Assembly: GCA_030537615.1 (NCBI GenBank)
Contig: JAUNVP010000001.1
Coordinates: forward strand, 1-64,000
From: Actinomycetaceae bacterium
Lineage (GTDB): Bacteria > Actinomycetota > Actinomycetes > Actinomycetales > Actinomycetaceae
Length of the DNA: 64,000 bases
Direction: 5' to 3'
The notes beneath the pieces are model-generated. The model was given only the letters and a program-made list of their open reading frames with translations, searched no databases and had not been told where the DNA came from. Position numbers and translations under genes: made by a program. This document shows, piece after piece, positions 35,982-44,917 of the stretch (position 1 is the first letter of the stretch; each line of letters begins with the position of its first letter).

Positions 35982-36767
35982 ATGCTGGATACACAAGTCA
36001 TCGAATCGATAGCCGACGAGCTCGTTCAAGCTCAAAAAGATCGTACCCCCGTTCCTCTTCTCACCGCCCGTTATCCCGACATGGTTGTCGACGATTCCTA
36101 CGCCGTGCAGCGCCTGTGGCGCGATCGGATGGAGGCCGAAGGGCGCACCCTCGTCGGACGCAAAATCGGACTCACCTCAAAAGCCATGCAAGATGCCACC
36201 GGCATCACCGAACCAGATTACGGCGTCATATTCGATGACATGGTGTTCGAGACCGGCGTCCACATCGATTGGGAGCGCTACACCCATCCCCGCATTGAAG
36301 TTGAGTTAGCCTTCGTCCTCGGTAAAGATATCAAGGGCCCCAATGCGACGTTATTCGATGTGCTCGACTCGGCCGAATGGGTGGTTCCAGCCCTCGAAAT
36401 CCTCGATTCACGCATCGAAATGGAAGGCCGCACCATTGTCGATACCATTTCCGACAATGCCGCTATGGGTGCCATGGTTCTTGGTGGCCGCCCCGTACGC
36501 CCCGATGCCGTTGACCTGCGATGGGTCGCAGCCATGCTCTATCGCAATGAGCAGATCGAAGAAACCGGCGTCGCCGCCGGTGTCCTCAACCACCCCGCCT
36601 CCGGGGTTCATTGGCTAGCCAATAAGATCGCTCCACACGGCGATTACCTCGGAGCTGGCGAGACTATCCTTGCCGGCTCGTTCACTCGCCCCATGTGGGT
36701 ATATAAGGGGGACTCAGTACTCGCCGATTACGGACCGCTAGGAACGGTAACATGCCAGTTCAACTAG
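35982..36767 (+). CDS. hpaH: 2-oxo-hept-4-ene-1,7-dioate hydratase
   Basis: Adds water to 2-oxo-hept-4-ene-1,7-dioate in the homoprotocatechuate meta-cleavage pathway. The 261 residues start at an ATG with AAGGAGG upstream. The family pattern of vinylpyruvate hydratases is clear: GRKIGLTSKAMQ, then PDYGVIFDDMVF, metal-binding HPRIEVELAFVLG, and SDNAAMGAMVLGG. It overlaps the aldolase gene by 16 bases, so the last two steps are coupled. Controlled by a promoter containing the AAATCGT/ACGATTT palindrome. Confidence 0.9.
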   Translation: MLDTQVIESIADELVQAQKDRTPVPLLTARYPDMVVDDSYAVQRLWRDRMEAEGRTLVGRKIGLTSKAMQDATGITEPDYGVIFDDMVFETGVHIDWERYTHPRIEVELAFVLGKDIKGPNATLFDVLDSAEWVVPALEILDSRIEMEGRTIVDTISDNAAMGAMVLGGRPVRPDAVDLRWVAAMLYRNEQIEETGVAAGVLNHPASGVHWLANKIAPHGDYLGAGETILAGSFTRPMWVYKGDSVLADYGPLGTVTCQFN

Positions 36768-37561
36768 AGCCTCGCGAGACACTACTCCAACACATCGAAC
36801 GGGAAGGTCGGAGCTTGGTTGGCATATGGGTATGTTCAGCCTCGCCTCTCGTCGCAGAAATCTGTGCTTCTTCCGGTATCGACTACACCTTGATTGACGC
36901 CGAGCACTCCCCCAACGACCTGTCGTCTTTGCTTGGACAACTCCACGCGGTTCAGGCCTACCCCGCATCGACTATTGTGCGCGTACCGATCAACGATGAG
37001 CGACTCATTAAGCAGTATCTCGATCTGGGCGTAACCAATCTGCTCGTTCCCATGGTGCATACCCCCGACGAAGCGCGCCTTGCCGCGAAACGGGTGGAAT
37101 ATCCCGATTCCGGTGCGCGCGGCGTTGGCTCGGCTCTGGCTCGCGCCTCCATGTGGAACCGAATCCCGAACTACTTGACCCGCGCGCGTCAAACCATCAA
37201 TCTCATCGTGCAGATTGAATCGGGCCGCGCGGTCGACAACGTGGAAGAGATTCTTGCCGTCGACGGTATCGACGCGATCTTCGTCGGGCCGGCCGACCTC
37301 GCCGCTGATCTCGGTATCATCGGCCAAGCGGAGGATCCGTCCGTGAAAGAACGCGTCCTTCACTGCATCGCGGCTGCTAAGCAAGCAGGAAAATACGTCG
37401 GTACCAATGCGTTCAACCCGGCAGTTGCTCGCGAGTATATTGAGGCCGGTGCGGATTTCGTCCTCGTCAATGCCGACGTGACGATACTTGCCCGCGGTTC
37501 GGAAAAACTCGTCGCCGACTTGATCGGCGATGGCGGCGGGCCAGAACCGGCTGGCTACTAG
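36752..37561 (+). CDS. hpaI: 4-hydroxy-2-oxoheptane-1,7-dioate aldolase
   Basis: Class II aldolase cleaving the hydrated intermediate to pyruvate and succinic semialdehyde. The 269 residues carry the HpcH/HpaI pattern: LIDAEHSPND (catalytic His), VRVPINDE (Arg), MVHTPDEARLAAK, VQIESG (metal Glu) and FVGPADLAADLG (metal Asp). Overlap with hpaH defines a two-gene unit. The product succinic semialdehyde has a candidate dehydrogenase at 43157-44620. Confidence 0.9.
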   Translation: MPVQLEPRETLLQHIEREGRSLVGIWVCSASPLVAEICASSGIDYTLIDAEHSPNDLSSLLGQLHAVQAYPASTIVRVPINDERLIKQYLDLGVTNLLVPMVHTPDEARLAAKRVEYPDSGARGVGSALARASMWNRIPNYLTRARQTINLIVQIESGRAVDNVEEILAVDGIDAIFVGPADLAADLGIIGQAEDPSVKERVLHCIAAAKQAGKYVGTNAFNPAVAREYIEAGADFVLVNADVTILARGSEKLVADLIGDGGGPEPAGY

Positions 37562-37566
37562 CCGGT
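37546..37566. terminator. Possible hairpin at the end of hpaI
   Basis: ACCGGCT (37546-37552) and AGCCGGT (37560-37566) can pair across the hpaI stop codon. It lies between convergent hpaI and betT. No clear U-tract. Confidence 0.35.
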
Positions 37567-37602
37567 GCCGACCCGCGCGACAGCAATGATGCAGCTAATC
37601 CG

Positions 37603-39663
37603 CTAGCCGTCAATGACCTCTTCGCGTACGCGCCAGAAATCCTGGTGGCGGTCGAAGTGGTCGAGCACATCGTGGATGATGGCATCCGATGAGTACCCCA
37701 TGACGTCGTAGTCCTGTCCCCCCTGCGGGAGGTGGACTTCGAGCCGTGTCGACAGATCGTTACGGCTACTGATCCGCCCGAGGAACAGCGGCGCCATCGC
37801 ATCGATTGCGAGAATCCGGTAGATGAACTGATGATCGCCTTCGAGGGCGACGAGTTTGACGCGATCGTGGATTACCGTATCGGGTAAGACATCCTCAACG
37901 TTCTCGTCACCGCCTCGTACCACTTCGGCGGGAATCCCCTGCTTGCGCAGTTCCTCGGCTACGGCCTCCAGCGACGGCTGAATGACGCGGTCAATATAGC
38001 GAGCTGCCTGTTTGGGGCTGACCTGGATAAAGGTCCGCGCCAGACGATCACGCCACGAGGCGCTGGCTAGTTCAGAAACCGACCCGGCGCCGGTCACAAT
38101 GTTGCGCATCGAATGTTCACGTGAACGGATGTGTTTATCATCCTCGTTGAGGGCCTTATACAAGCCCACCATGACCAGGAGCATGACGAAGCTAAACGGC
38201 AATCCCATGACGATCGTGGCGTTTTGCAGTGCGGGGATACCGCCAACGATGAGTACTCCAATGGTGAGCAATCCCGTCACCATGGCCCAGAAAACCCGCA
38301 CCCAGCCCGAAGCATCGTCGCGCGCAGTGGGCAGATGCGACGAGAGGTTGCCCATGACCAGCGCCCCGGAGTCAGCTGATGTCACGTAGAACAACAACCC
38401 CACGAACGTGGCTACTCCAATAATGAGAGTGGGAAATGGATATTCCTGCAGTAGCGTGTAGAACCCGAGTTCAGGTGTCTCCACGGTCATTTCAGCGAAA
38501 TCTCGATGCCCGTTACGGATGAAGTCGAGGGCAGCGTTGCCGAAGATGGAAATCCACATGACGATGTACATGAAGGGGATCGCCATGGTTCCCACGACAA
38601 ACTCGCGGAGGGTGCGTCCGCGCGAGATGCGGGCGAGAAACATACCGACAAAAGATGCCCAGGCAACCCACCATGCCCAGAAGAACAGCGTCCACCAGCT
38701 CATCCATTCGAGCACGTCTGAGTAGGCGTAAGTGTTGAGCATCTTGGAGGGGAATCCCGCTATGAAATCGCCAACGTTCATGACGATCGCGTTGATGAGA
38801 AAGACGGTTTTCCCGGTGACTAGCACCCATCCAGCAAGGAGTATCGCCAAAATGACGTTGAGCTGAGAGAGGAAGCGGATTCCCTTTTCGATGCCGGACG
38901 TGGCCGAGACTGTCGCCATAATAACTGCGAGCGAGACGAGGCCGATTTGGGCTGGGAGTCCTTGATCGATACCGAACAAAATCTCGAGACCGACGTTCAG
39001 TTGAACGACTCCGATACCGAGGGTGGTCGCGACACCGAAAATCGTCCCCAGTACGGCCGCGGCATCGACGATGTACCCGAACGGTCCATCCATTTTCTTT
39101 CCGAAGATCGGGTAAAGCGCCGAACGCACGGCCAGTGGACGGTTGCGTCGATAGGCAAAATATCCGAGTGCAATACCCATGAGGGCGTACATGCCCCAGC
39201 CGGTGATGCCGTAGTGGTAGAGCGTCCACACCGTCGCTTCCCGTGCGGCTTCAACAGTTTCACCCGGCCCGACGGGAGGTGCCATGTACTGCGCGACAGG
39301 TTCGGCCACGGAGAAAAACATGATGTCCGTTCCGATACCGGCAGCAAATAGCATTGATGCCCACGCAAACGTTGAGAACTCGGGTCGGGAGTTGGGAGGT
39401 CCTAGCCGAGTCCGTCCAAAGCGAGAGAATCCGAGGTAAAAAACAAACAGCAAAATGACCGTAGCCAAAACGATATAGAACGATCCAAACCAGCGCGAAA
39501 TCCAGCCAACGGCTGTGCCGAGCACGACTTCAGCGGAGTCTGGAAGAGCGATAGCCCACACCGCCATTGCGACAATGGCGGTGCCAGCACCGATGAGTAC
39601 GGGTTTATTGACGGTAACTTTCGCAGAATCGTTCGTTCGAATGGTTTCTGGAGTAATCGTCAT
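37603..39663 (-). CDS. betT: BCCT-family choline/betaine transporter
   Basis: A betaine/choline/carnitine transporter with about 12 membrane helices between residues 20 and 510, and a cytoplasmic C-terminal extension of some 160 residues as in osmoregulated BetT proteins. The family segment WTLFFWAWWVAWASFVGMFLARISRGR is split here as WWTLFFWAWWVAWASF and GMFLARISRGRTLREF. The ATG has AAGGAT upstream. It lies three bases after betA, so importer and choline oxidase are cotranscribed. Choline is the most likely substrate. Confidence 0.88.
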   Translation of the reverse strand: MTITPETIRTNDSAKVTVNKPVLIGAGTAIVAMAVWAIALPDSAEVVLGTAVGWISRWFGSFYIVLATVILLFVFYLGFSRFGRTRLGPPNSRPEFSTFAWASMLFAAGIGTDIMFFSVAEPVAQYMAPPVGPGETVEAAREATVWTLYHYGITGWGMYALMGIALGYFAYRRNRPLAVRSALYPIFGKKMDGPFGYIVDAAAVLGTIFGVATTLGIGVVQLNVGLEILFGIDQGLPAQIGLVSLAVIMATVSATSGIEKGIRFLSQLNVILAILLAGWVLVTGKTVFLINAIVMNVGDFIAGFPSKMLNTYAYSDVLEWMSWWTLFFWAWWVAWASFVGMFLARISRGRTLREFVVGTMAIPFMYIVMWISIFGNAALDFIRNGHRDFAEMTVETPELGFYTLLQEYPFPTLIIGVATFVGLLFYVTSADSGALVMGNLSSHLPTARDDASGWVRVFWAMVTGLLTIGVLIVGGIPALQNATIVMGLPFSFVMLLVMVGLYKALNEDDKHIRSREHSMRNIVTGAGSVSELASASWRDRLARTFIQVSPKQAARYIDRVIQPSLEAVAEELRKQGIPAEVVRGGDENVEDVLPDTVIHDRVKLVALEGDHQFIYRILAIDAMAPLFLGRISSRNDLSTRLEVHLPQGGQDYDVMGYSSDAIIHDVLDHFDRHQDFWRVREEVIDG

Positions 39664-39666
39664 CGC

Positions 39667-41415
39667 TTATCCTTCGTCACTTCCGGCCTGGTGAGCTTGC
39701 GCGGCAGAGGGGACGTCGGTGCGCGCATTCCACGCGTTATTGCGCTCATCGCCCTGCGGGTAAAGCGGCATTCCTTGTTTCGCTCGGTAGAAGGGAACGT
39801 CGAGAGGCTCAAGCATCCGATGTCCGGCGATGAGGTCGGAGGCACGTTCGGCCACCATCATGGTGGGAGCATAAATATTGCCGTTGGTGACGAAGGGGAA
39901 TACGGACGCGTCGACGACGCGTAAGCCCTCAACCCCGTGCACCTTCATGGAGTTCGGATCAATCACCGCCATGTCGTCGGTACCCATCTTCGCTGTGCAC
40001 GATGGGTGGAGCGCTGTCTCCGCATCGTTGCGCACCCATTCGAGAATCTCCTCATCGGTTTCCACCGACGGTCCCGGAGAGATTTCTCCGGCGGAGAATG
40101 CCGCGAACGCATCTTGATTGAGGATGTTGCGGGCGGCTCGCACCATTTCCACCCATTCGCGCCGATCGTTTTCCGTCGACAGGTAGTTGAACCGGATAGC
40201 CGGTTTTTCAAACGGATTGGTCGACTTGATTTTGAGGTTCCCACGCACGTCCGAATACATGGGCCCGATGTGCACTTGGTATCCGTGCTTAGCCGCGGGC
40301 TGCGTCCCGTCGTACCGGACAGCAATCGGCAGGAAGTGGAACATGAGGTTGGGATAGTCGACATCGTCGTTCGAGCGAATAAAGCCGCCGGCCTCAAAGT
40401 GATTCGAAGCGCCCACGCCCTTGCGGGCAAAGAGCCATTGGGCTCCGATAATCGGAGCAAGCGCCATATTGAACCACGGACCGATGGAAACCGGCTGTTT
40501 GGCTTCGTACTGAACGTAGACTTCGAGGTGGTCTTGCATATTTGCACCAACACCGGGTAGATCTGCGATCGTCTTAATCCCGAGGCTTTCGAGAAAAGAG
40601 GCATCTCCAATTCCAGCCAGCTGCAACAGTTGCGGTGAATTGAACGCCCCGCCGCACAGAATCACTTCTCCGGCCCTGGCTGATTCCTTCTTCTTTCCGA
40701 AGCGGACGTAGTCCACTCCGGTGACGCGGTTGCCTTCAGTTGTGAGGCCGGTGACGTGCGCGAGAGTTTCCACTCGCAGGTTCTTGCGACTGCGCACGGG
40801 GTGGATGTAGGCGCGAGAGGCCGATAGGCGGCGGCCCTGATACACGTTGCGGTCAAAGGCGGCAAAACCTTCTTGTCGGTATCCGTTGACGTCATCGGTC
40901 AGCGGGTAACCGGCTTGCTGCACAGCTTCGAAGAACGCTCCGAACAGCGGAGTGTTCGCTGGGCCGCGGGAGAGTTTGAGCGGTCCTGATCCGCCGCGCC
41001 AATCGTCGGCTCCGGCTAGGCAGGTTTCCATTCGTTTGAAGTAGGGCAGAACGTGCGCGTAGTCCCAGTTCTCCATCCCCGGCTCGCTCGCCCAGCGCTC
41101 GTAGTCCATCGGGTTGCCCCGCTGGAAAATCATGCCGTTAATCGAGGAGGATCCGCCAAGTACTTTTCCGCGAGCGTGTTCGATACGTCGGTCATTCATG
41201 TAGGGCTCAGGTTCGGTGATGTACTTCCAGTCGTACAGGGGTGAGCCGATCGGGAATGGAAGTGCGGCCGGCATGTTGATCAGTGGATCGATGGCCCAAT
41301 CAGCTCGACCCGCTTCAAGAACGAGTACCGACGTTTCCGGGTCGGCTGAGAGCCGGTTGGCCAAGACGGAGCCGGCAGATCCTCCACCGACGATGACATA
41401 GTCATAGTGCTTCAC
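39667..41415 (-). CDS. betA: Choline dehydrogenase (GMC oxidoreductase)
   Basis: FAD enzyme oxidising choline to betaine aldehyde. The 582 residues begin at GTG with AAGGAAAG six bases upstream. The N-terminal FAD motif is [21 protein letters not shown] signature 1 is [20 protein letters not shown], and the active-site region near the C-terminus includes [10 protein letters not shown] and [10 protein letters not shown]. It lies between betB and betT in the same orientation. A different alcohol substrate for this broad family cannot be excluded, but the neighbours support choline. Confidence 0.88.
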   Translation of the reverse strand: MKHYDYVIVGGGSAGSVLANRLSADPETSVLVLEAGRADWAIDPLINMPAALPFPIGSPLYDWKYITEPEPYMNDRRIEHARGKVLGGSSSINGMIFQRGNPMDYERWASEPGMENWDYAHVLPYFKRMETCLAGADDWRGGSGPLKLSRGPANTPLFGAFFEAVQQAGYPLTDDVNGYRQEGFAAFDRNVYQGRRLSASRAYIHPVRSRKNLRVETLAHVTGLTTEGNRVTGVDYVRFGKKKESARAGEVILCGGAFNSPQLLQLAGIGDASFLESLGIKTIADLPGVGANMQDHLEVYVQYEAKQPVSIGPWFNMALAPIIGAQWLFARKGVGASNHFEAGGFIRSNDDVDYPNLMFHFLPIAVRYDGTQPAAKHGYQVHIGPMYSDVRGNLKIKSTNPFEKPAIRFNYLSTENDRREWVEMVRAARNILNQDAFAAFSAGEISPGPSVETDEEILEWVRNDAETALHPSCTAKMGTDDMAVIDPNSMKVHGVEGLRVVDASVFPFVTNGNIYAPTMMVAERASDLIAGHRMLEPLDVPFYRAKQGMPLYPQGDERNNAWNARTDVPSAAQAHQAGSDEG

Positions 41416-41464
41416 GAGTACTTTCCTTCAATTCTTCTGGGTTCCGTGCGTACTGTTCTTCGTG

Positions 41465-42967
41465 TTACTGGTTGGATGATTCGGCAAACCAACCTGCCGG
41501 TGCGGGCTGGGTGTTGTGCCAGATATGTTTGATTTCGAGATATTCCGCGAGTCCAGTGGGGCCGAGTTCACGCCCATTTCCTGACTGCTTCATTCCGCCC
41601 CATTCGGCGTGCGGAACGTACGGATGATAGTCATTAATCCACACCGTTCCGTGCCGGAGTTGGCGGGCGACTCTCTCGGCGCGGGAAGCATCGGAGGTCC
41701 ACACCGCCCCCGCCAGACCGTAGATCGTATCGTTGGCGATTGCCAGTGCGTTGGCTTCCCGCTCGGCGTCTGTGTCGCCGCTAAAGGTTTCCACGGTGAG
41801 GACCGGACCAAACGACTCATCGTGCACACAATCCATGGTTCGATCGCAGTGGTCGAGAATCGTCGGGGGGTAGAAATATCCGTCTGCCAGGTCCCCCTCG
41901 GGTATTTCCCCTCCGCACAGTAGTTGGGCACCCTGGTCAATGGCGTGCGTAACGTAAGCGTGGACTTTGTCGCGGTGCTCGGCAGAAATCAGTGATCCAG
42001 TTTCGGTCGCTGAATCGAAGGGATCTCCCACGCGAATCTTCTGTGCTCGGCGCACGAGCTCAGATACTACGTCGTCGCGGATACTCTCTTCGACCACGAG
42101 ACGCGCTCCGGCTGAACATACTTGTCCCGAATCGAGGAACACTGCGGTCAAGGCGTTGTCGATCGCGGCGGGTAGGTCAGCGTCGGCAAAGATGACGTTC
42201 GGGTTCTTGCCGCCGAGTTCCAAGGCAACGCGCTTAACGGTTCCGGCGGCTGATTTCATAATCGTGCGGCCTGTCTCAAGCCCACCGGTAAACGAAACCA
42301 TGTCGACGTCGGGTGACTCGGTGAGGGTTGGCCCAATATCGGCGCCCGAGCCGAGCAGGAGTTGCACGGCAGCGGGTTCGACGCCCTCTTCAATGAGGAC
42401 TTTGACGAGATAGTGAGTCGTCGACGGGGTAAGCTCGGACGGCTTGAGGATGATGGTATTTCCGGCCAGTAGTGCAGGTGCAACCTTCCATGAGGCTTGG
42501 AGCAATGGATAGTTCCACGGGGTGATGAGGACGCATACGCCCACCGGTTCGGTGACCGTTCGGGAGGAGATGCCGACAATCGCCGGATCAATCACGCGGC
42601 CGACGGTGGCTGTCGCCTGATCGGCGTAGTAGGAAAAGACCGACGCGACATCGTCCACATCCATTTCGCACTCGGCATAGGTTTTTCCGGTGTCAAGAGT
42701 TTCGAGACGGGCGATGGTGTCTTTATCTTTGAGCAGGCGTTGCGCGACTCTGCGCAAGATATCACCGCGTTGGGAGACGGTAGTCTCTCGCCAGGCGCCG
42801 GAGTCAAATTCTTTGCGCGCACTCGCGATGGCGCGTTTGGCATCGTTGCTGTCGGCCTCGGCAGCAACGATGTGAGTTTCTCGAGTGGCTGGGTACTCGA
42901 TGTTGCGAGTCCGCCCACTCGATGATTCAGTAAATTCTCGATCGATAAACAGTTGTAGAAAAGTCAA
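41465..42967 (-). CDS. betB: Betaine-aldehyde dehydrogenase-type enzyme
   Basis: Oxidises betaine aldehyde to glycine betaine with NAD(P)+. I propose a TTG start at 42967 (MTFLQLFIDREF), preceded by GAGGAGA; the open frame extends to 43024, where no ribosome site is seen. This gives about 500 residues. The cofactor segment is TPWNYPLLQASWKVAPALL, the catalytic Glu is in LELGGKNPN and the Cys in DSGQVCSAGARL. The C-terminal EWGGMKQSGNGRELG is typical. First of the betB-betA-betT unit, downstream of the gabD-like gene with about 190 bases between them. Confidence 0.85.
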   Translation of the reverse strand: MTFLQLFIDREFTESSSGRTRNIEYPATRETHIVAAEADSNDAKRAIASARKEFDSGAWRETTVSQRGDILRRVAQRLLKDKDTIARLETLDTGKTYAECEMDVDDVASVFSYYADQATATVGRVIDPAIVGISSRTVTEPVGVCVLITPWNYPLLQASWKVAPALLAGNTIILKPSELTPSTTHYLVKVLIEEGVEPAAVQLLLGSGADIGPTLTESPDVDMVSFTGGLETGRTIMKSAAGTVKRVALELGGKNPNVIFADADLPAAIDNALTAVFLDSGQVCSAGARLVVEESIRDDVVSELVRRAQKIRVGDPFDSATETGSLISAEHRDKVHAYVTHAIDQGAQLLCGGEIPEGDLADGYFYPPTILDHCDRTMDCVHDESFGPVLTVETFSGDTDAEREANALAIANDTIYGLAGAVWTSDASRAERVARQLRHGTVWINDYHPYVPHAEWGGMKQSGNGRELGPTGLAEYLEIKHIWHNTQPAPAGWFAESSNQ

Positions 42968-43156
42968 AAGTCTCCTCAAGTTAAACCACGAACAGGTATT
43001 CGCCGTCAGTGTAGTGAATTCCACTCAGCCCTTTTTGTTGTTGAGAAAATTTCCGCCGGGTGCCTAGTCCTGCACACAGCCGCGCATCGACCCGCGATTC
43101 CACCTTCGAATTGGCAGTTGGACCACCGGTGGTTCGGTGGCCCAACTTTTACGATG

Positions 43157-44620
43157 TTAGCGGGGAATACCAATGTAAATTGTCTCAAGGAATTCCTCGA
43201 TCCCTTCGGTACCGCCCTCGCGTCCAAGTCCCGACGCTTTAACTCCACCAAACGGTGCCGACGCGTTGGAAATCGTGCCGGAGTTCACACCGATCATGCC
43301 GACTTCAAGCGTCTCTCCGAGCCGAATAATCCGCTGGAGGTCGTTGGTGTAGACGTAGCCGGCAAGTCCGAATTCAGAGGCGTTAGCGAGGCCAACGACC
43401 TGCTCTTCGGTCTCAAATGAGCATACCGGGGCGACTGGACCGAATACTTCTTCGTGCAAGAGGGGGTTGTCAGCTCCAACCCCCGAAATCACAGTTGGAG
43501 GGAAGAAAAAGCCCGGTCGGTCAAGCCGCTTTCCACCGACCTCAATTCGACCTCCCGCTTCGACACTTCGCTTGACAAGGTCTTCAACGCTTGCCAACTG
43601 GCGTGCCGATACGATCGGGCCCACCTCGACACCGTCCTCAATTCCGTTACCGACGAGCATTTCTGACATGCCTTCGGCAAATCGTTTAGTGAACTCATCG
43701 GCGAGAGATTCGTGAACGTAGAAGCGCGAGGCGGCATTGCATGCTTCGCCCATATTACGCATCTTGGTGGCCAGCGCTGCGGGAACTGCAACGTCGAGAT
43801 CAGCATCCTCAAACACAATAAACGGTGCGAGGCCGCCGAGCTCCATCGACGTGCGCAGAACATTCTCAGCGGCTTCGCGCAATAGCGCCCGGCCCACCTG
43901 GGTGGACCCAGTAAAGGAAATCTTGCGCAGTCGACGGTCAGCAATGATAGGTCCGGTCACTTCCTGGGAGGTTGCCGTTGTCACGAGATTAACGACGCCA
44001 GCGGGAACTCCCACCTCGCGCAATACCTCGATAAACAGGTGCGACGTCAACGGAGTATCGATTGACGGTTTGAGGATGACGGTACATCCGGCAGCCAGTG
44101 CCGGGCCAATCTTCCGCGTTGCCATAGCGAGTGGAAAGTTCCACGGGGTAATGAATAAGCAGGGGCCGACCGGGCGTTTCGCGGTGAGAACCTGGATCTG
44201 CCCTTCCGGTGTCGGGTAGTACTCCCCTGCGATCCGCGCGGTCCCTTCGGAGAACCAGCGGAGGAATTCGGCACCATAGGTTACTTCGCCGTATGCCTGA
44301 TCGAGGGGCTTGCCCATCTCGTAGGTCATGATGGCCGCGAACTCATCTTTGCGCTCATGAACCCGATTAAACGCGTCCATGAGGAGTTGGGCGCGCGTAC
44401 GTGCGGGAGTTTTCGCCCATTCGGCCTGGGCTTTGGAGGCCGCATCAAGCGCTGCCAGACCGTCGTCGACGGTTGCGGAGGAAACGGTTGTCAGGACTTC
44501 TTCGGTTGCGGGGTTGATAACGTCAACGGTGGCGCCATCAGATGCATCACGCCATTCACCATTAATGAATAACTGAGTGGGAATGGTTTTTAACAGGTCG
44601 TCAAGGTTCGGGACTGTCAC
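43157..44620 (-). CDS. gabD: NAD(P)-dependent succinate-semialdehyde dehydrogenase-type enzyme
   Basis: The 487 residues start at GTG with AAGGAG six bases upstream. It is most like GabD-class enzymes: MTYEMGKPLDQAYGEV, TPWNFPLAMATRKIGPALA and [15 protein letters not shown]. The catalytic Glu is in MELGGLAPF and the nucleophile Cys in GEACNAASRFYV. The segment NSGTISNASAPFGGVKASGLGREGG is characteristic, given here only in outline. In this setting the likely job is to turn the succinic semialdehyde released by HpaI into succinate. It is divergent from the fusion gene at 44918, so a shared control region is likely. Confidence 0.8.
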   Translation of the reverse strand: MTVPNLDDLLKTIPTQLFINGEWRDASDGATVDVINPATEEVLTTVSSATVDDGLAALDAASKAQAEWAKTPARTRAQLLMDAFNRVHERKDEFAAIMTYEMGKPLDQAYGEVTYGAEFLRWFSEGTARIAGEYYPTPEGQIQVLTAKRPVGPCLFITPWNFPLAMATRKIGPALAAGCTVILKPSIDTPLTSHLFIEVLREVGVPAGVVNLVTTATSQEVTGPIIADRRLRKISFTGSTQVGRALLREAAENVLRTSMELGGLAPFIVFEDADLDVAVPAALATKMRNMGEACNAASRFYVHESLADEFTKRFAEGMSEMLVGNGIEDGVEVGPIVSARQLASVEDLVKRSVEAGGRIEVGGKRLDRPGFFFPPTVISGVGADNPLLHEEVFGPVAPVCSFETEEQVVGLANASEFGLAGYVYTNDLQRIIRLGETLEVGMIGVNSGTISNASAPFGGVKASGLGREGGTEGIEEFLETIYIGIPR

Positions 44621-44705
44621 GATTTGCTCCTTTGCTCGCGTTCGTCACCCGGATCTCGCGCGTACGAGTACACGTTCAATAGTATCCAGGGTGCTCCTTA
44701 ACCAA

Positions 44706-44733
44706 CACTCAAAATCGTATATGGTTTTGAGTG
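44706..44733. promoter_or_regulatory. Inverted-repeat operator between gabD-like and FAH-RraA genes
   Basis: Arms CACTCAAAA and TTTTGAGTG (nine bases each) flank TCGTATATGG, an 8/10 match to the TCGTRTACGA core. About 90 bases upstream of gabD. Confidence 0.55.
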
Positions 44734-44779
44734 AAAAACCGACTACTTGACAAAAATGCGACAAATTTCGCGAAAACCG

Positions 44780-44834
44780 TTGACACTGACGCACTCCCGC
44801 CGTACACTTGACCGCAGATCATATACGATATGAT
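44780..44834 (+). promoter_or_regulatory. Promoter and overlapping operator for the FAH-RraA/hpaE/hpaD unit
   Basis: TTGACA (44780-44785) and TACACT (44803-44808) are spaced by 17 bases. Just downstream, ATCATAT-ACG-ATATGAT (44818-44834) is a palindrome containing TCATATACGA, a 9/10 match to the core. Its position over the expected transcription start suggests repression. Confidence 0.65.
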
Positions 44835-44917
44835 TTAGGGTGATTGTCCGATAAGAGGACGTGAGTGGCATCGGGGCCACCGCAACTCATCGGTCATCAC
44901 AAACAATGAGGAGAAGC

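Noticed and set aside
36758-36775. CTAGAGCCT near the hpaH/hpaI junction as another copy of the 20-nt repeat
   Set aside because: Matches only the central bases and lies in coding sequence, so it is probably chance.
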